DNA of 64,000 bases, taken from the NCBI RefSeq assembly GCF_007991615.1, contig NZ_BJYR01000002.1, forward strand, positions 1-64,000, given 5' to 3'. How positions within the stretch are numbered: position 1 is the first letter of the stretch; each line of letters starts with the position of its first letter. Of the stretch, positions 8,798-19,625 are shown one piece after another. This stretch comes from Novosphingobium sediminis (GTDB lineage Bacteria > Pseudomonadota > Alphaproteobacteria > Sphingomonadales > Sphingomonadaceae). The notes beneath the pieces are model-generated. The model saw nothing but the letters and a program-made list of their open reading frames with translations. It was not told the origin of the DNA and did no database searches. Made by a program: the position numbers and the translations under genes.

Positions 8798-9955
8798 TCA
8801 AGCCTGTGCGATGACGGTTGCCACCGCCTGCGCTGCAATTCCCTCGCCGCGACCGGTAAAGCCGAGGCGCTCGGTGGTCGTCGCCTTGACGCTCACGGCA
8901 GCGATGTCAATCGCGAGGATCTCTGCGAGCCTTGCCCGCATCGCCGTCTTGTGAGGGCCGATCTTCGGAGCTTCGCAAATGATCGTGACGTCAACGTTGC
9001 TGATTGCATAACCAGCCTCGGCCACCAGCGTTCCGGCGTGGGCAAGAAAGCGGTCAGAAGAAGCCCCGCGCCACTTCGCGTCAGAGGGCGGGAAGTGATC
9101 GCCGATGTCCCCCGCTGCCACCGCACCTAGCAGGGCATCGACCAGCGCGTGGATGGCGACGTCGGCATCAGAATGCCCTGCAAGCCCCTTGGTATGCTCG
9201 ATTTTCAGTCCGCACAGCCAAAGCTCCTCACCTTCGGCAAGGCGGTGGACATCATAGCCCATGCCGGTGCGCACGGAGGCAAGTTTCATGCTGTCATCCT
9301 TCAGGTCTTCGGCAAACGTCACTTTCTTGAGCCGCTCGTCGCCGGGAACAAGCGCGACGGCGAGGCCGGCTGCTTGGGCAACCGCGGCATCGTCGCCCGC
9401 ATCGGCGGCGCCATCCCAAGCCCGGTGGGCAGCCAGAATGGCATCGAAGCGGAAGGCTTGCGGCGTCTGTACGCGGTAGAGGCCGTCGCGGTCGACAAAC
9501 GCCCCGCGCAGCCCGCTTGCTCCGCGCACAACGCTATCGACAACCGGCAGGACCGGAATAGCGCCGGGCTGGCTATCCAGCGCCGTCACCAGCTCGGCAA
9601 TCACTGCTTCCGGCAGGTCCGGCCGCGCGGCGTCGTGGATCAGCACGGATGCGGGCGCATTTTCTGCCAGCGCCTCAAGCCCCGCGCGGACCGAGCCCTG
9701 CCGGCTCGCCGCGCCGTGAACGAAGCGAACGCCTGGTAAGCCGGCCAATGTCTCCACTGCGGTTTCTTCCCAGTTTGCCGGGATGACGACCACGATCGGC
9801 GCGACGCCGGCTTTCGCCAGCGCTTCTACTGAATGGCGCACCAGCGGCTTGCCGCGCCAAAGTGCGAACTGCTTCGGAACCGTGCCGCCCGCGCGCAAGC
9901 CTTGCCCGGCGGCGACAACAACAGCGGCAACGGAGGCGGTGGAAGGCGCGTTCAT
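8798..9955 (-). CDS. ispDF: Bifunctional IspD/IspF isoprenoid enzyme
   Basis: A 385-residue fusion of two steps of the MEP pathway. Residues 1 to about 225 are the cytidylyltransferase IspD (nucleotide-binding VVVAAGQGLRAGGTVPKQF), which makes CDP-methylerythritol. Residues from about 229 are IspF, the cyclodiphosphate synthase (MGYDVHRL, with zinc ligands in DVH and GHSDADV, and the late TTTERLGFTGRGEGIAAQA). The intervening IspE kinase must be encoded elsewhere. The fusion is common in alphaproteobacteria. It heads a minus-strand group with the secreted unknown and the cinA-type gene and is divergent from dusB, 76 bases away. Confidence 0.97.
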   Translation of the reverse strand: MNAPSTASVAAVVVAAGQGLRAGGTVPKQFALWRGKPLVRHSVEALAKAGVAPIVVVIPANWEETAVETLAGLPGVRFVHGAASRQGSVRAGLEALAENAPASVLIHDAARPDLPEAVIAELVTALDSQPGAIPVLPVVDSVVRGASGLRGAFVDRDGLYRVQTPQAFRFDAILAAHRAWDGAADAGDDAAVAQAAGLAVALVPGDERLKKVTFAEDLKDDSMKLASVRTGMGYDVHRLAEGEELWLCGLKIEHTKGLAGHSDADVAIHALVDALLGAVAAGDIGDHFPPSDAKWRGASSDRFLAHAGTLVAEAGYAISNVDVTIICEAPKIGPHKTAMRARLAEILAIDIAAVSVKATTTERLGFTGRGEGIAAQAVATVIAQA

Positions 9956-10031
9956 AGGTCGCCCCCTTACAGTCCTTGCCGCAAACCGCGCAATCGACTA
10001 AGCGCATGCCTCTTTTTTAGGCAGTCCATTT

Positions 10032-11060
10032 ATGCGTGAACTTCCCGTCCCGCCGCAGCTGAAGCCGATCATGGTCGGCCCCGTGCGCATTGCGCAGCCG
10101 GTCGTGCTGGCGCCGATGACGGGCGTTTCGGACCTGCCGTTCCGCACGATGGTCCGCCGCTTCGGTTCCGGCCTCAACGTGACCGAGATGATCGCCAGCC
10201 CCGCCGCAATCCGCGAGACGCGCCAGTCGATCCAGAAGGCTGCGTGGCATCCCACCGAAGAGCCTGTCTCGATGCAGCTCATGGGCAACGAGCCGGCGCA
10301 GATGGCCGAAGCCGCGCGCATTTCCGAGGACAAGGGCGCCGCGATCATCGACATCAACATGGGCTGCCCGGTGCGCAAGATCGTCAGCGGCGATTGCGGC
10401 TCGGCACTGATGCGCGACATTCCGCTCGCAACCGCGCTGATCGAGGCGACGGTAAAGGCGGTCAAGGTGCCGGTCACGGTCAAGATGCGCATGGGCTGGT
10501 GCCATGACAGCCTCAATGCCCCCGAGCTTGCGCGCATCGCGCAGGATCTTGGCGCGCAGATGATTACCGTCCACGGCCGCACCCGCAATCAGATGTACAA
10601 GGGCTCGGCCGATTGGGCCTTCGTCCGCCGCGTTAAGGACGCCGTCTCGATCCCCGTCATCGTCAACGGCGATATTTGCGGGATCGAGGATGCCGCGCAG
10701 GCGATCGAGCAGAGCGGCGCTGATGGGCTGATGATCGGGCGCGGGGCCTATGGCAAGCCATGGCTCCTCGGCCAGGTTATGCACTGGCTTGATACCGGCG
10801 AAGAACGCTCCGAGCCGAGCATTTCCGAGCAATATGCTCTGATTACAGAGCATTATCACGCAATGCTCGAACACTATGGCACGATGACCGGCGTTAACAT
10901 GGCGCGCAAGCACCTCGGTTGGTACACCAAGGGTCTGCCGGGATCGGCCGAGTTCCGCAACCGCGTGAACTTCATCGACGATCCCAAGGTCGTGCTTGCT
11001 TCGCTGGCCGAGTTCTATGGCCGCGCGATGTCTGCACCGGCGAGCCGCGCGGCTGCATGA
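10032..11060 (+). CDS. dusB: tRNA-dihydrouridine synthase (DusB/NifR3 type)
   Basis: A 342-residue FMN enzyme that reduces specific uridines in tRNA to dihydrouridine. The TIM-barrel signatures are clear: [14 protein letters not shown] near residues 27-40, the NMGCPVRKI loop with the catalytic cysteine, and the phosphate-binding NGDI and [10 protein letters not shown] segments. In alphaproteobacteria this gene is nifR3, the first gene of the ntrB-ntrC operon, as here. Its stop codon overlaps the ntrB start in ATGA, so nitrogen-sensing genes are translated in step with it. Confidence 0.96.
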   Translation: MRELPVPPQLKPIMVGPVRIAQPVVLAPMTGVSDLPFRTMVRRFGSGLNVTEMIASPAAIRETRQSIQKAAWHPTEEPVSMQLMGNEPAQMAEAARISEDKGAAIIDINMGCPVRKIVSGDCGSALMRDIPLATALIEATVKAVKVPVTVKMRMGWCHDSLNAPELARIAQDLGAQMITVHGRTRNQMYKGSADWAFVRRVKDAVSIPVIVNGDICGIEDAAQAIEQSGADGLMIGRGAYGKPWLLGQVMHWLDTGEERSEPSISEQYALITEHYHAMLEHYGTMTGVNMARKHLGWYTKGLPGSAEFRNRVNFIDDPKVVLASLAEFYGRAMSAPASRAAA

Positions 11061-12165
11061 GCGGCCCGGGCGATTGGCGCAAGACCGGTGACGGGCGGCC
11101 CGATCCCAAGCGCATCGTTGCCAGCCTGCCGATGGCCGTATTCACGCTTGCGCCGGACCTGACGATTGCCGCCGCTAATCCTGCGGCAGAGCAGCTCGCC
11201 GGGCAGGGCGCCCGCCGCCTTGTCGGCAAGCCGGTCGAAGATGTCTTCGCCTTCGAGGAACCGCTGATTCTGCGGCGCCTTGCTGAAGGCGAAGCGCAAC
11301 TGCTCGCCCGCGATTCGCTGGTGCGCATTCTCGGGGCGCCCGCGCGACGGATCGATATCATGACGTCGCCCGTCGCCTATTGTCCGGGCTGGCAACTGCT
11401 TTCGCTGAGCGAAGGCGTTGGCGTGGAAGCGCTTTCGGGTGATGGCGGCGGTGCCGGAGCCGGGGAGGGCACGCCGCTGCGCGCACCCGAAGTCCTCGCG
11501 CACGAGATCAAGAACCCGCTCGCCGGCATTCGCGGCGCCGCGCAGTTGCTCGGCCGCAAGGTTGGCGATGCCGACCGCGCGCTGACGGAGCTCATCACGG
11601 GCGAGGTTGATCGCATCGCCAAGCTGGTCGACCAAATGCAGTCGCTTTCGCGCCGTGGCCGTGAGCCGGGCACGCCGTGCAATCTCCACGAAGCGGTGCG
11701 CCGCGCGCAGGCGGTCGTCGCTGCCGGGCATGGCGGTTTTGTCGTGGAGGAAGAGTTCGACCCATCGCTCCCGCCGGTCATGGCCAATCCCGATGCGCTA
11801 GTGCAGGTGCTGCTAAACCTCTTCACCAATGCGCGCGAAGCCTGTGAAACTGCACGAGAACCCCGGATCGCCGTGCGCACGCGCTTTGCCAGCGGCATCC
11901 AGCTCCATGCGGGACCGGGCGGCAAGCCGCTGCGCCTGCCGATCGAGCTAAGGGTCAGCGACAATGGTCCCGGCATCGATCCGGCGCTGCGCGATCACAT
12001 CTTCGATCCCTTCGTGACCGGCAAGAAGAATGGGCAGGGCCTTGGCCTTGCCCTTGTCCAGAAGCTTGTGCGCGAGATGAACGGGCGCGTGACGCACGAC
12101 CGCGATGAAGTGCGCGGATGGACGCATTTCCGCCTGCATCTGCCCGTTGCCGGAAGCTCTAACCC

Positions 12166-12169
<4 letters not shown>
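11057..12169 (+). CDS. ntrB: Nitrogen sensor histidine kinase NtrB
   Basis: A 370-residue soluble kinase/phosphatase that controls NtrC according to nitrogen status through PII protein. An N-terminal PAS-like domain (about residues 20-125) is followed by the H-box [13 protein letters not shown] with phospho-acceptor His149. The ATP-binding domain follows (N-box around [13 protein letters not shown]-box DNGPGIDP, and GQGLGLALV). No membrane segment is present, as expected. The ATG is set by the four-base overlap with dusB; a longer in-frame start would lie inside dusB. It overlaps ntrC by four bases. Confidence 0.96.
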
Positions 12170-13599
<1,430 letters not shown>

Positions 13600-13753
13600 C
13601 GATGGCCGGCGTGAAATCGGGCACCAGTGTTTGGCGCTCGATCTGACCTGTTCGTTACCCACCGCAGGCGGAGATCCAGAGCCGCCGCGCGCTGACGTCA
13701 CTCCACGGCCACATGCTGTCCGCCGCACGTAGTCTGCTCTTCGTCGAATCGGC

Positions 13754-13782
13754 TTGCATTGTTGCAACAGCAGTGTTGTAGA
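13754..13782 (+). promoter_or_regulatory. Possible promoter for ntrY
   Basis: TTGCAT at 13754-13759 and TGTAGA at 13777-13782 are separated by exactly 17 bases, a plausible vegetative promoter in the 192-base gap between ntrC and ntrY. The predicted start of transcription would fall only a few bases before the chosen ATG at 13792, implying a leaderless message or a start at 13816. This rests on pattern matching alone. Confidence 0.3.
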
Positions 13783-13791
13783 TCAGCAACG

Positions 13792-16044
13792 ATGGCTCAG
13801 AACGGCAAAGTCGGCATGCGGCGCTCACCGAGGTGGTATCGCCGCCTCCTGGTGGCCATGCGCCGTGCCAACGTGTTTCTACTGCTGGAAATGACCGCGA
13901 CCATGGCGCTGGCGCTGATGGTCACCGTTACATGGATGGCGCTTTCCTCAAGCGGCAATGCCAACCAGCTCCTGCCATCGCGCCTGACCGCCAGCCTGCT
14001 GATCGGCACACTTGTACCGGCCATGGCGCTGATTGTGCTCATTGGCAGGCGGCTTGCGCTTCGGCGCGCGGCGCGCAGTGTGCTGGGCAGCAGCGGCCGG
14101 CTCCACGTGCGGCTCGTCTGGCTCTTTTCGCTCATCGCTGCGATCCCGACGTTGCTTGTGGTCGTGTTCGCCTCGCTCCTGTTCCAGTCGGGCGTAGAAT
14201 TCTGGTTCTCGGACAATTCGCGCGGCATGCTGGAAAACGCAAACAGCCTCGCGCGGGGCTACTACGCAGACAAGCTGCGCGATGTCGGCAACGAGAGCGT
14301 CGCGATGGCGGGAGACCTTCGCGACTATCTCGGGCAGGCGCCCATCACCAGCCAGGAGTTTGCCGAGGGCTATTCATGGCAGGTGATCAATCGCCGCCTC
14401 AACGAGTCGGCCATCGTCGAGCGCGGACCCGATGGGACTCTGCGCACGGCGGCCATTGTCGATCCTGCCCGCAACGAACAGCGCGAACGGGTGACCCCGG
14501 CCGAGCTGGCCCGGATCGACGGCGGTGAGCCCGTTGTCGTCACTGCGTCCGCCGCCCGGATCGAGGCGGTCACCCCGGTCGACCGGACGCGCGGCATCTA
14601 CCTCTACGTCGCCCGCAATTCGGACGCGCTGGCGCTGAACCAGTGGCAGCGCGCGCAGAGCGTGCTCAAGGCCTACGATTTCCTCTCCCGCCGCGCACGC
14701 GCGCTGCAACTGCGCTTCAATATTGCGCTCCTCGTCATCAGCCTTGCGCTGGTCGGGTTGGCCGTTTGGGTGGCGCTGCGGTTTGCGGATCGGCAGGTTG
14801 CCCCGCTGATCGAGCTTGTCTCTGCGGCGCGCAATGTCGGCAGCGGCAACTTCGCCATGCGTGTGCAGCCCGGCAATGGCACCGACGAGGTCGGCCTGCT
14901 CGCCCGCGCGTTCAATCGCATGACTGGCCAGCTCGAAGCGCAGACGCAGGCGCTCGTCAGCGCCAATGCCCAGCTCGAAGTGCGGCGCGCCTTCATCGAA
15001 GCGGTGCTGGAATCGATCACCGCCGGCATAGTCTCGATCGACCGCGAAGGCAGTATCCGCCTGATGAACAGCTCAGCGCAGGCGCTGCTCAATCCTGCGC
15101 GTGAGGGCGGGGAGGTGACCGATCCTGTGGGCGCGCCGCTCGCCGAAATCGCCCCGCAGCTGGCGCAGTTCGTCGCCGGGGGTGAGCGCAGCGGCGTTGT
15201 CCACTATGCCGCCGCCGGTGATCTCCTGACGCTTGCGGTAAAGGTCACGGCCGATCGTAACGGCCACGTCATCACCTTCGAGGACATCACGCGCCAGCTG
15301 CTCGACCAGCGCCGGGCCGCGTGGTCTGACGTCGCCCGCCGCATCGCGCATGAGATCAAGAACCCGCTGACCCCGATCCAGCTCGCCACCGAGCGCCTCA
15401 AGCGCCGCTATCGCCGCCAGATCGAGACTGACCCCGAACTGTTCGAGGAACTGACCGCCACGATCATCCGGCAGGTGGGCGATCTTCGCCAGATGGTCGA
15501 CGAGTTTTCCTCCTTCGCGCGGCTGCCCAAGCCCGTGTTCCGCCCGGAAGATGCCAGCGACCTCGTCCGGCAGGCGCTGTTCCTGCAGGAGGTCGCGCAC
15601 AACGATATCGCCTTCACCTTCGAAGGGGAGGCGCAGGTTCCGGTCGAGGCTGACCGGCACCAGATCGGCCAGGCCATGACCAACGTGCTCAAGAACGCCA
15701 TCGAGGCGATCGAGCAGCGCGCACGCAGCGAAGACATCGCCTATCGCGGCCGCATCGCGGTAAGCCTTGCGGCGGACCGGCAGGCCGTGACCGTGACCGT
15801 GGCGGACAACGGCGTCGGTCTCCCGGCCGATCGCGACCGTATTCTCGAACCCTACATGACCACCCGCGAGAAGGGGACCGGGCTCGGCCTCGCCATCGTC
15901 AACAAGATCGTCGAGGAACATGGCGGCGCCATGGCCTTTGCCCCCAACGAAGCGGGCGGCACTTCGGTCATCATGCGTTTCGCCCGCAATCCGCTCGCTG
16001 CCGACGTTCCATCCGAAGCGCCCAACGTTCCCGCCAACAGCTAG
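13792..16044 (+). CDS. ntrY: Membrane sensor histidine kinase NtrY
   Basis: A 750-residue inner-membrane kinase that pairs with NtrX, linked in alphaproteobacteria to nitrogen metabolism and to redox or envelope signals. Hydrophobic segments near residues 28-50, 60-83, 101-127 and about 305-330 give a multi-pass N-terminal sensor with a periplasmic stretch. A HAMP-like linker, a PAS domain around residues 400-490 and the H-box HEIKNPLTPIQLA follow, with phospho-acceptor His520. The ATPase domain has VLKNAIEAI, DNGVGLP and GTGLGLAI. ATG 13792 is chosen as the first start giving a complete sensor; no good ribosome site precedes it, and 13816 is an alternative. It is followed by ntrX after 25 bases. 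Confidence 0.95.
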   Translation: MAQNGKVGMRRSPRWYRRLLVAMRRANVFLLLEMTATMALALMVTVTWMALSSSGNANQLLPSRLTASLLIGTLVPAMALIVLIGRRLALRRAARSVLGSSGRLHVRLVWLFSLIAAIPTLLVVVFASLLFQSGVEFWFSDNSRGMLENANSLARGYYADKLRDVGNESVAMAGDLRDYLGQAPITSQEFAEGYSWQVINRRLNESAIVERGPDGTLRTAAIVDPARNEQRERVTPAELARIDGGEPVVVTASAARIEAVTPVDRTRGIYLYVARNSDALALNQWQRAQSVLKAYDFLSRRARALQLRFNIALLVISLALVGLAVWVALRFADRQVAPLIELVSAARNVGSGNFAMRVQPGNGTDEVGLLARAFNRMTGQLEAQTQALVSANAQLEVRRAFIEAVLESITAGIVSIDREGSIRLMNSSAQALLNPAREGGEVTDPVGAPLAEIAPQLAQFVAGGERSGVVHYAAAGDLLTLAVKVTADRNGHVITFEDITRQLLDQRRAAWSDVARRIAHEIKNPLTPIQLATERLKRRYRRQIETDPELFEELTATIIRQVGDLRQMVDEFSSFARLPKPVFRPEDASDLVRQALFLQEVAHNDIAFTFEGEAQVPVEADRHQIGQAMTNVLKNAIEAIEQRARSEDIAYRGRIAVSLAADRQAVTVTVADNGVGLPADRDRILEPYMTTREKGTGLGLAIVNKIVEEHGGAMAFAPNEAGGTSVIMRFARNPLAADVPSEAPNVPANS

Positions 16045-16069
16045 ACAAGACCTTCAGGACCACAAACCA

Positions 16070-17455
16070 ATGGCACTCGATATCCTCATCGTGGACGACG
16101 AACGCGATATCCGCGAACTTGTCGCCGGCGTGCTCAGCGACGAAGGCTATGGTTGCCGCACGGCGGCGGATAGCACCGCTGCGCTGGCCGCAGTGGACGA
16201 GCGGCGGCCGAGCCTCGTCCTCCTGGACGTGTGGCTCCACGGCAGCCCGATGGACGGCCTCGAAGTGCTCGACGAGATCAAGAAGCGCGAGCCGGAACTG
16301 CCGGTCATCATCTTCTCGGGCCACGGCAACATCGACACCGCAGTTTCGGCAATCGGCCGGGGCGCGATGGACTTCCTCGAAAAGCCGTTCGAGGCGGAGC
16401 GCCTGCTGCTGCTCGTCGAGCGCGCCACGGCGACCGAGCGCTTGCGCCGCGAGAACGCGCGGCTGCGGCAGGGCCTCTCGATGGCCGATGGCTTCACCGG
16501 CAATTCCAGCGCGATCAATGCCGTCCGCGCGACATTGAAGCGCGTGGCCAACACCGGCAGCCGCTTGCTGATCACCGGACCCGCGGGTTCGGGCAAGGAA
16601 GTCGCCGCGCGCCTGCTCCATTCGTGGAGTCCGCGTGCGGACCATGCCTTCGTCACCGTCAATTCCGCTCGCATCACACCCGAACGGTTCGAGCAGGAAC
16701 TGTTCGGCGAAGAGATCGACGGCAAGCTGGTGCGCGCAGGGCTCCTCGAAATGGCAGATGGCGGCACGCTGTTCCTCGACGAGGTTGCCGAAATGCCCGC
16801 CTCCAGCCAGGCCCGCATCCTGCGTGTGCTGACGGAACAGTCTTTCGTGCGCGTCGGCGGCCACCGCCAGATCCGCGTCGATGTGCGCGTCGTTTCCTCC
16901 ACGTCGCGTCCGCTCGAAAAGGAAATTGCCGAGCGGCGCTTCCGCGAGGACTTGTACTACCGGCTCAACGTCGTCCCCGTGTCGATCCCCTCGCTGATCG
17001 AGCGGCGCGAGGACATTCCGGCGCTCGCCGACCATTTCTTCTCGCGCTACGCCAACGAACAGGGCGTGCAGCCGCCGGCGATCTCGCCCGAGGCCATCGC
17101 CGCGATGCAGAGCTACGACTGGCCCGGCAATGTCCGCCAACTGCGCAACGTGGTCGAGCGCACGATCATCCTTGCCCCGCGCGAGCGGCTTACCCGGATC
17201 GACGCAGATATGCTGCCAGCCGAGATCGTCACCACCCGGCTAGGCGGGGATTCGAGCACTTCGGCACTGATGGGCGTTCCATTGCGGGAAGCGCGGGAGA
17301 ACTTCGAGCGCGAGTACCTCAAGGTCCAGATCCGGCGGTTTTCGGGCAATATCTCGAAAACTGCGAGCTTCATTGGCATGGAGCGCTCGGCGCTGCACCG
17401 CAAGCTCAAGCTCCTCGGCATGGCAGACCGGCGCGACGACGAAGAGCTCGACTGA
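16070..17455 (+). CDS. ntrX: NtrX response regulator lacking the sigma-54 GAFTGA loop
   Basis: A 461-residue regulator with a receiver domain (acidic Asp9/Asp10, phospho-site Asp53), an AAA+ domain and a C-terminal Fis-type helix-turn-helix ([18 protein letters not shown]). Walker A (GPAGSGKE, about residues 169-176) and Walker B ([10 protein letters not shown]) are intact. Where NtrC has GHEKGAFTGA, this protein reads [13 protein letters not shown], so the loop that engages sigma-54 is missing and the segment is shorter. It may therefore regulate sigma-70 promoters or repress, as proposed for some alphaproteobacterial NtrX proteins; that is inference. It is encoded directly after its kinase NtrY. 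Confidence 0.96.
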   Translation: MALDILIVDDERDIRELVAGVLSDEGYGCRTAADSTAALAAVDERRPSLVLLDVWLHGSPMDGLEVLDEIKKREPELPVIIFSGHGNIDTAVSAIGRGAMDFLEKPFEAERLLLLVERATATERLRRENARLRQGLSMADGFTGNSSAINAVRATLKRVANTGSRLLITGPAGSGKEVAARLLHSWSPRADHAFVTVNSARITPERFEQELFGEEIDGKLVRAGLLEMADGGTLFLDEVAEMPASSQARILRVLTEQSFVRVGGHRQIRVDVRVVSSTSRPLEKEIAERRFREDLYYRLNVVPVSIPSLIERREDIPALADHFFSRYANEQGVQPPAISPEAIAAMQSYDWPGNVRQLRNVVERTIILAPRERLTRIDADMLPAEIVTTRLGGDSSTSALMGVPLREARENFEREYLKVQIRRFSGNISKTASFIGMERSALHRKLKLLGMADRRDDEELD

Positions 17456-17690
17456 ACGTGCACCGAACGGTTCGTCCAAACCGGTCACTCGCCATTCAAA
17501 CCATTTTGCCCCTGTACGAAGTCGCAATCCCGACATAGGATTACGGCTGCTGACCGGCTGTGGCGCCGCGAGAACTCCTGTAGAGATTCGGTTTTGGCCG
17601 AGGTTCGAAGGGGGTGATTGCGGGCCCTGCCAGATTGTGCCTTGTCGCCGCAGAGCGTTCGGGCACCAAAAAAACGAAAGGACTACCATA

Positions 17691-18263
17691 ATGACCGGCA
17701 GAACCCTCTCTGCGCGTCCGCGCGCCAAGGTTGAATCCGCCCCCGCTCCTGAAGCCGCTGCAACACCCGTCGCCCTCGTCGCAGGCAAGGGGCAGAACTT
17801 GCAGGATGTCTTCCTCAACTTCCTGAGAAAGAACAAGATTCCTGTCACGATGTTCCTCGTGAAGGGCGTCAAGCTGCAGGGCATCGTCACATGGTTTGAC
17901 AACTTCTCCATTCTGCTGCGCCGCGATGGCCAATCGCAGCTGGTTTACAAGCATGCGATCTCGACGATCATGCCTGGCCAGCAGCTTGCCGCGGCGCACT
18001 TCGCGCCTGGCAACGATGACGGTGCTCGCAAGCGCCTGCTGCAGGACGTGTTCCTCTCCAGCGTCCGCGATGCCGGCGTGCAGGTGACGATGTTCCTTGT
18101 GAACGGCGTCATGCTTCAGGGCCGCGTCGCTGCCTACGATCTGTTCTGCATGCTGCTGGAGCGCGAGGGCTATGTGCAGCTCGCCTACAAGCATGCCGTC
18201 TCGACCATCCAGCCCGCCGGTCATGTCGACCTTTCCGGCGAGTGGGACGGTGAAGCGAACTGA
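17691..18263 (+). CDS. hfq: Tandem (double-unit) Hfq RNA chaperone
   Basis: Hfq is normally 70-100 residues and forms a hexameric ring that pairs small RNAs with mRNAs. This 190-residue protein contains two complete Hfq units in one chain, residues 36-95 and 116-175, offset by exactly 80. By hand alignment 35 of 60 positions are identical. Both units keep the Sm2 YKHAxST motif (Lys87-His88, Lys167-His168) and the proximal-face LQD (Gln38, Gln118). The rim arginines differ: unit 1 has Arg46-Lys47-x-Lys49, unit 2 has Arg126-Asp127-x-Gly129. A 35-residue Ala/Pro-rich N-terminal extension precedes unit 1. GAAAGGA precedes the ATG. It lies between ntrX and hflX, as hfq does in many alphaproteobacteria. 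Confidence 0.95.
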   Translation: MTGRTLSARPRAKVESAPAPEAAATPVALVAGKGQNLQDVFLNFLRKNKIPVTMFLVKGVKLQGIVTWFDNFSILLRRDGQSQLVYKHAISTIMPGQQLAAAHFAPGNDDGARKRLLQDVFLSSVRDAGVQVTMFLVNGVMLQGRVAAYDLFCMLLEREGYVQLAYKHAVSTIQPAGHVDLSGEWDGEAN

Positions 18264-18287
18264 TCGAATGACAGGGCCGAACCCCGC

Positions 18288-19625
18288 ATGAGCGGTTTTG
18301 AATTCGGCCGTGAGACCGAGCTTGTCGGGGAAGTCACGCGCGGCGCCCGTGCCGTCGTCGTGCTCCCCGACTTGCGCCTGAAGGGCGGTCTTGACGCGGA
18401 ATCGCGCCTTGAGGAAGGGCAGGGACTCGCCCGTGCAATCGGCCTCGATGTCGTCGATGCCTTTGCGCTGCCGATCCGTACTGTCCGCCCTGCCACCCTG
18501 TTCGGCGAAGGTCAGGTCCAGAAAATTGCCGTCGCCATCGCGCAGTCGGATGCGGAGCTTGTCATCGTCGATGGCGCGCTATCGGCGATCCAGCAGCGCA
18601 ACCTTGAAGACAAGCTCGAGCGCAAGGTCATCGACCGCACCGGGCTTATCCTCGAAATCTTCGGTGAGCGTGCTGCGACGGCGGAAGGCCGCCTGCAGGT
18701 CGAACTGGCCCACCTTGATTATCAGGCCGGCCGCCTCGTGCGCAGCTGGACCCATCTAGAGCGCCAGCGCGGCGGCTTCGGCTTCCTCGGTGGCCCCGGC
18801 GAAACCCAGATCGAGGCCGACCGCCGCCTGATCCGCGGCCGCATGGCGCGCATCCGCCGCGAACTGGAACAAGTGCGTCGCACTCGCAGCCTCCACCGCG
18901 AGCGCCGCCAGCGTGCGCCGTGGCCGGTGATTGCGCTGGTTGGCTATACAAACGCCGGAAAGTCTACGCTTTTCAACCGGATGACCGGCGCAGACGTGAT
19001 GGCGCAGGATCTTCTCTTCGCCACACTCGATCCAACCATGCGCGCCATCCGCCTGCCGGGGCTCGACAAGGCGATCCTTTCCGACACCGTGGGGTTCATT
19101 TCCGAACTGCCGACCCAGCTTGTCGCAGCCTTCCGCGCCACTCTGGAGGAAGTCACCGCGGCTGATATCATCGTCCACGTGCGCGATATCGCCAATCCCG
19201 CCACCTCCGCGCAGAAGCTCGAGGTGGAGGAGATCCTCGCCGATCTTGGCGTCATCGGGGAAGGGGGCAGCATCGTCCCCATCATCGAGGCGTGGAACAA
19301 GTGGGACCTGCTCCCGGATGAAGACCGCGCGATGCGCCGCGATCTGATTGCCGCCGGGGTGCCGGATCGCAAGGTCGTGCCGATCTCGGCCCAGACCGGC
19401 GAAGGCGTCGAGGATCTCGTTACCGTGCTCAGTGAACTGCTCACAGGTGGGGCACAAGTCCTTGAATTCGCACTGCCAATGAACGAGGGACACAAGCTCG
19501 CCTGGCTCCATGCGCACGGCGAAGTATTGTCGGAAAGCGCCGGGACCGATGCGGCAGGGGCGCCCGTGCAGCGCCTTAAAGTGCGCCTCACGCCCCGCGA
19601 ACTGGGGCGCTATTCCCGGATGTGA
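18288..19625 (+). CDS. hflX: Ribosome-associated GTPase HflX
   Basis: A 445-residue GTPase that binds the 50S subunit and helps split or rescue stalled ribosomes. The HflX-specific N-terminal domain (about residues 1-190, with GEGQVQKI and GPGETQIEADRRLI) precedes the G domain. The G motifs are GYTNAGKSTLFN (G1), DTVGFISELP (G3) and NKWD (G4). It starts 24 bases after hfq, so the two are almost certainly co-transcribed, the usual hfq-hflX arrangement. Its stop codon directly abuts the mazG stop on the other strand with no bases between. Confidence 0.97.
   Translation: MSGFEFGRETELVGEVTRGARAVVVLPDLRLKGGLDAESRLEEGQGLARAIGLDVVDAFALPIRTVRPATLFGEGQVQKIAVAIAQSDAELVIVDGALSAIQQRNLEDKLERKVIDRTGLILEIFGERAATAEGRLQVELAHLDYQAGRLVRSWTHLERQRGGFGFLGGPGETQIEADRRLIRGRMARIRRELEQVRRTRSLHRERRQRAPWPVIALVGYTNAGKSTLFNRMTGADVMAQDLLFATLDPTMRAIRLPGLDKAILSDTVGFISELPTQLVAAFRATLEEVTAADIIVHVRDIANPATSAQKLEVEEILADLGVIGEGGSIVPIIEAWNKWDLLPDEDRAMRRDLIAAGVPDRKVVPISAQTGEGVEDLVTVLSELLTGGAQVLEFALPMNEGHKLAWLHAHGEVLSESAGTDAAGAPVQRLKVRLTPRELGRYSRM

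Noticed and set aside
13751..13766. Possible sigma-54 promoter (GGC...TTGCA) before ntrY
   Set aside because: The GG and GC elements are 11 bases apart instead of the required 10, and the TGGCAC half is incomplete.
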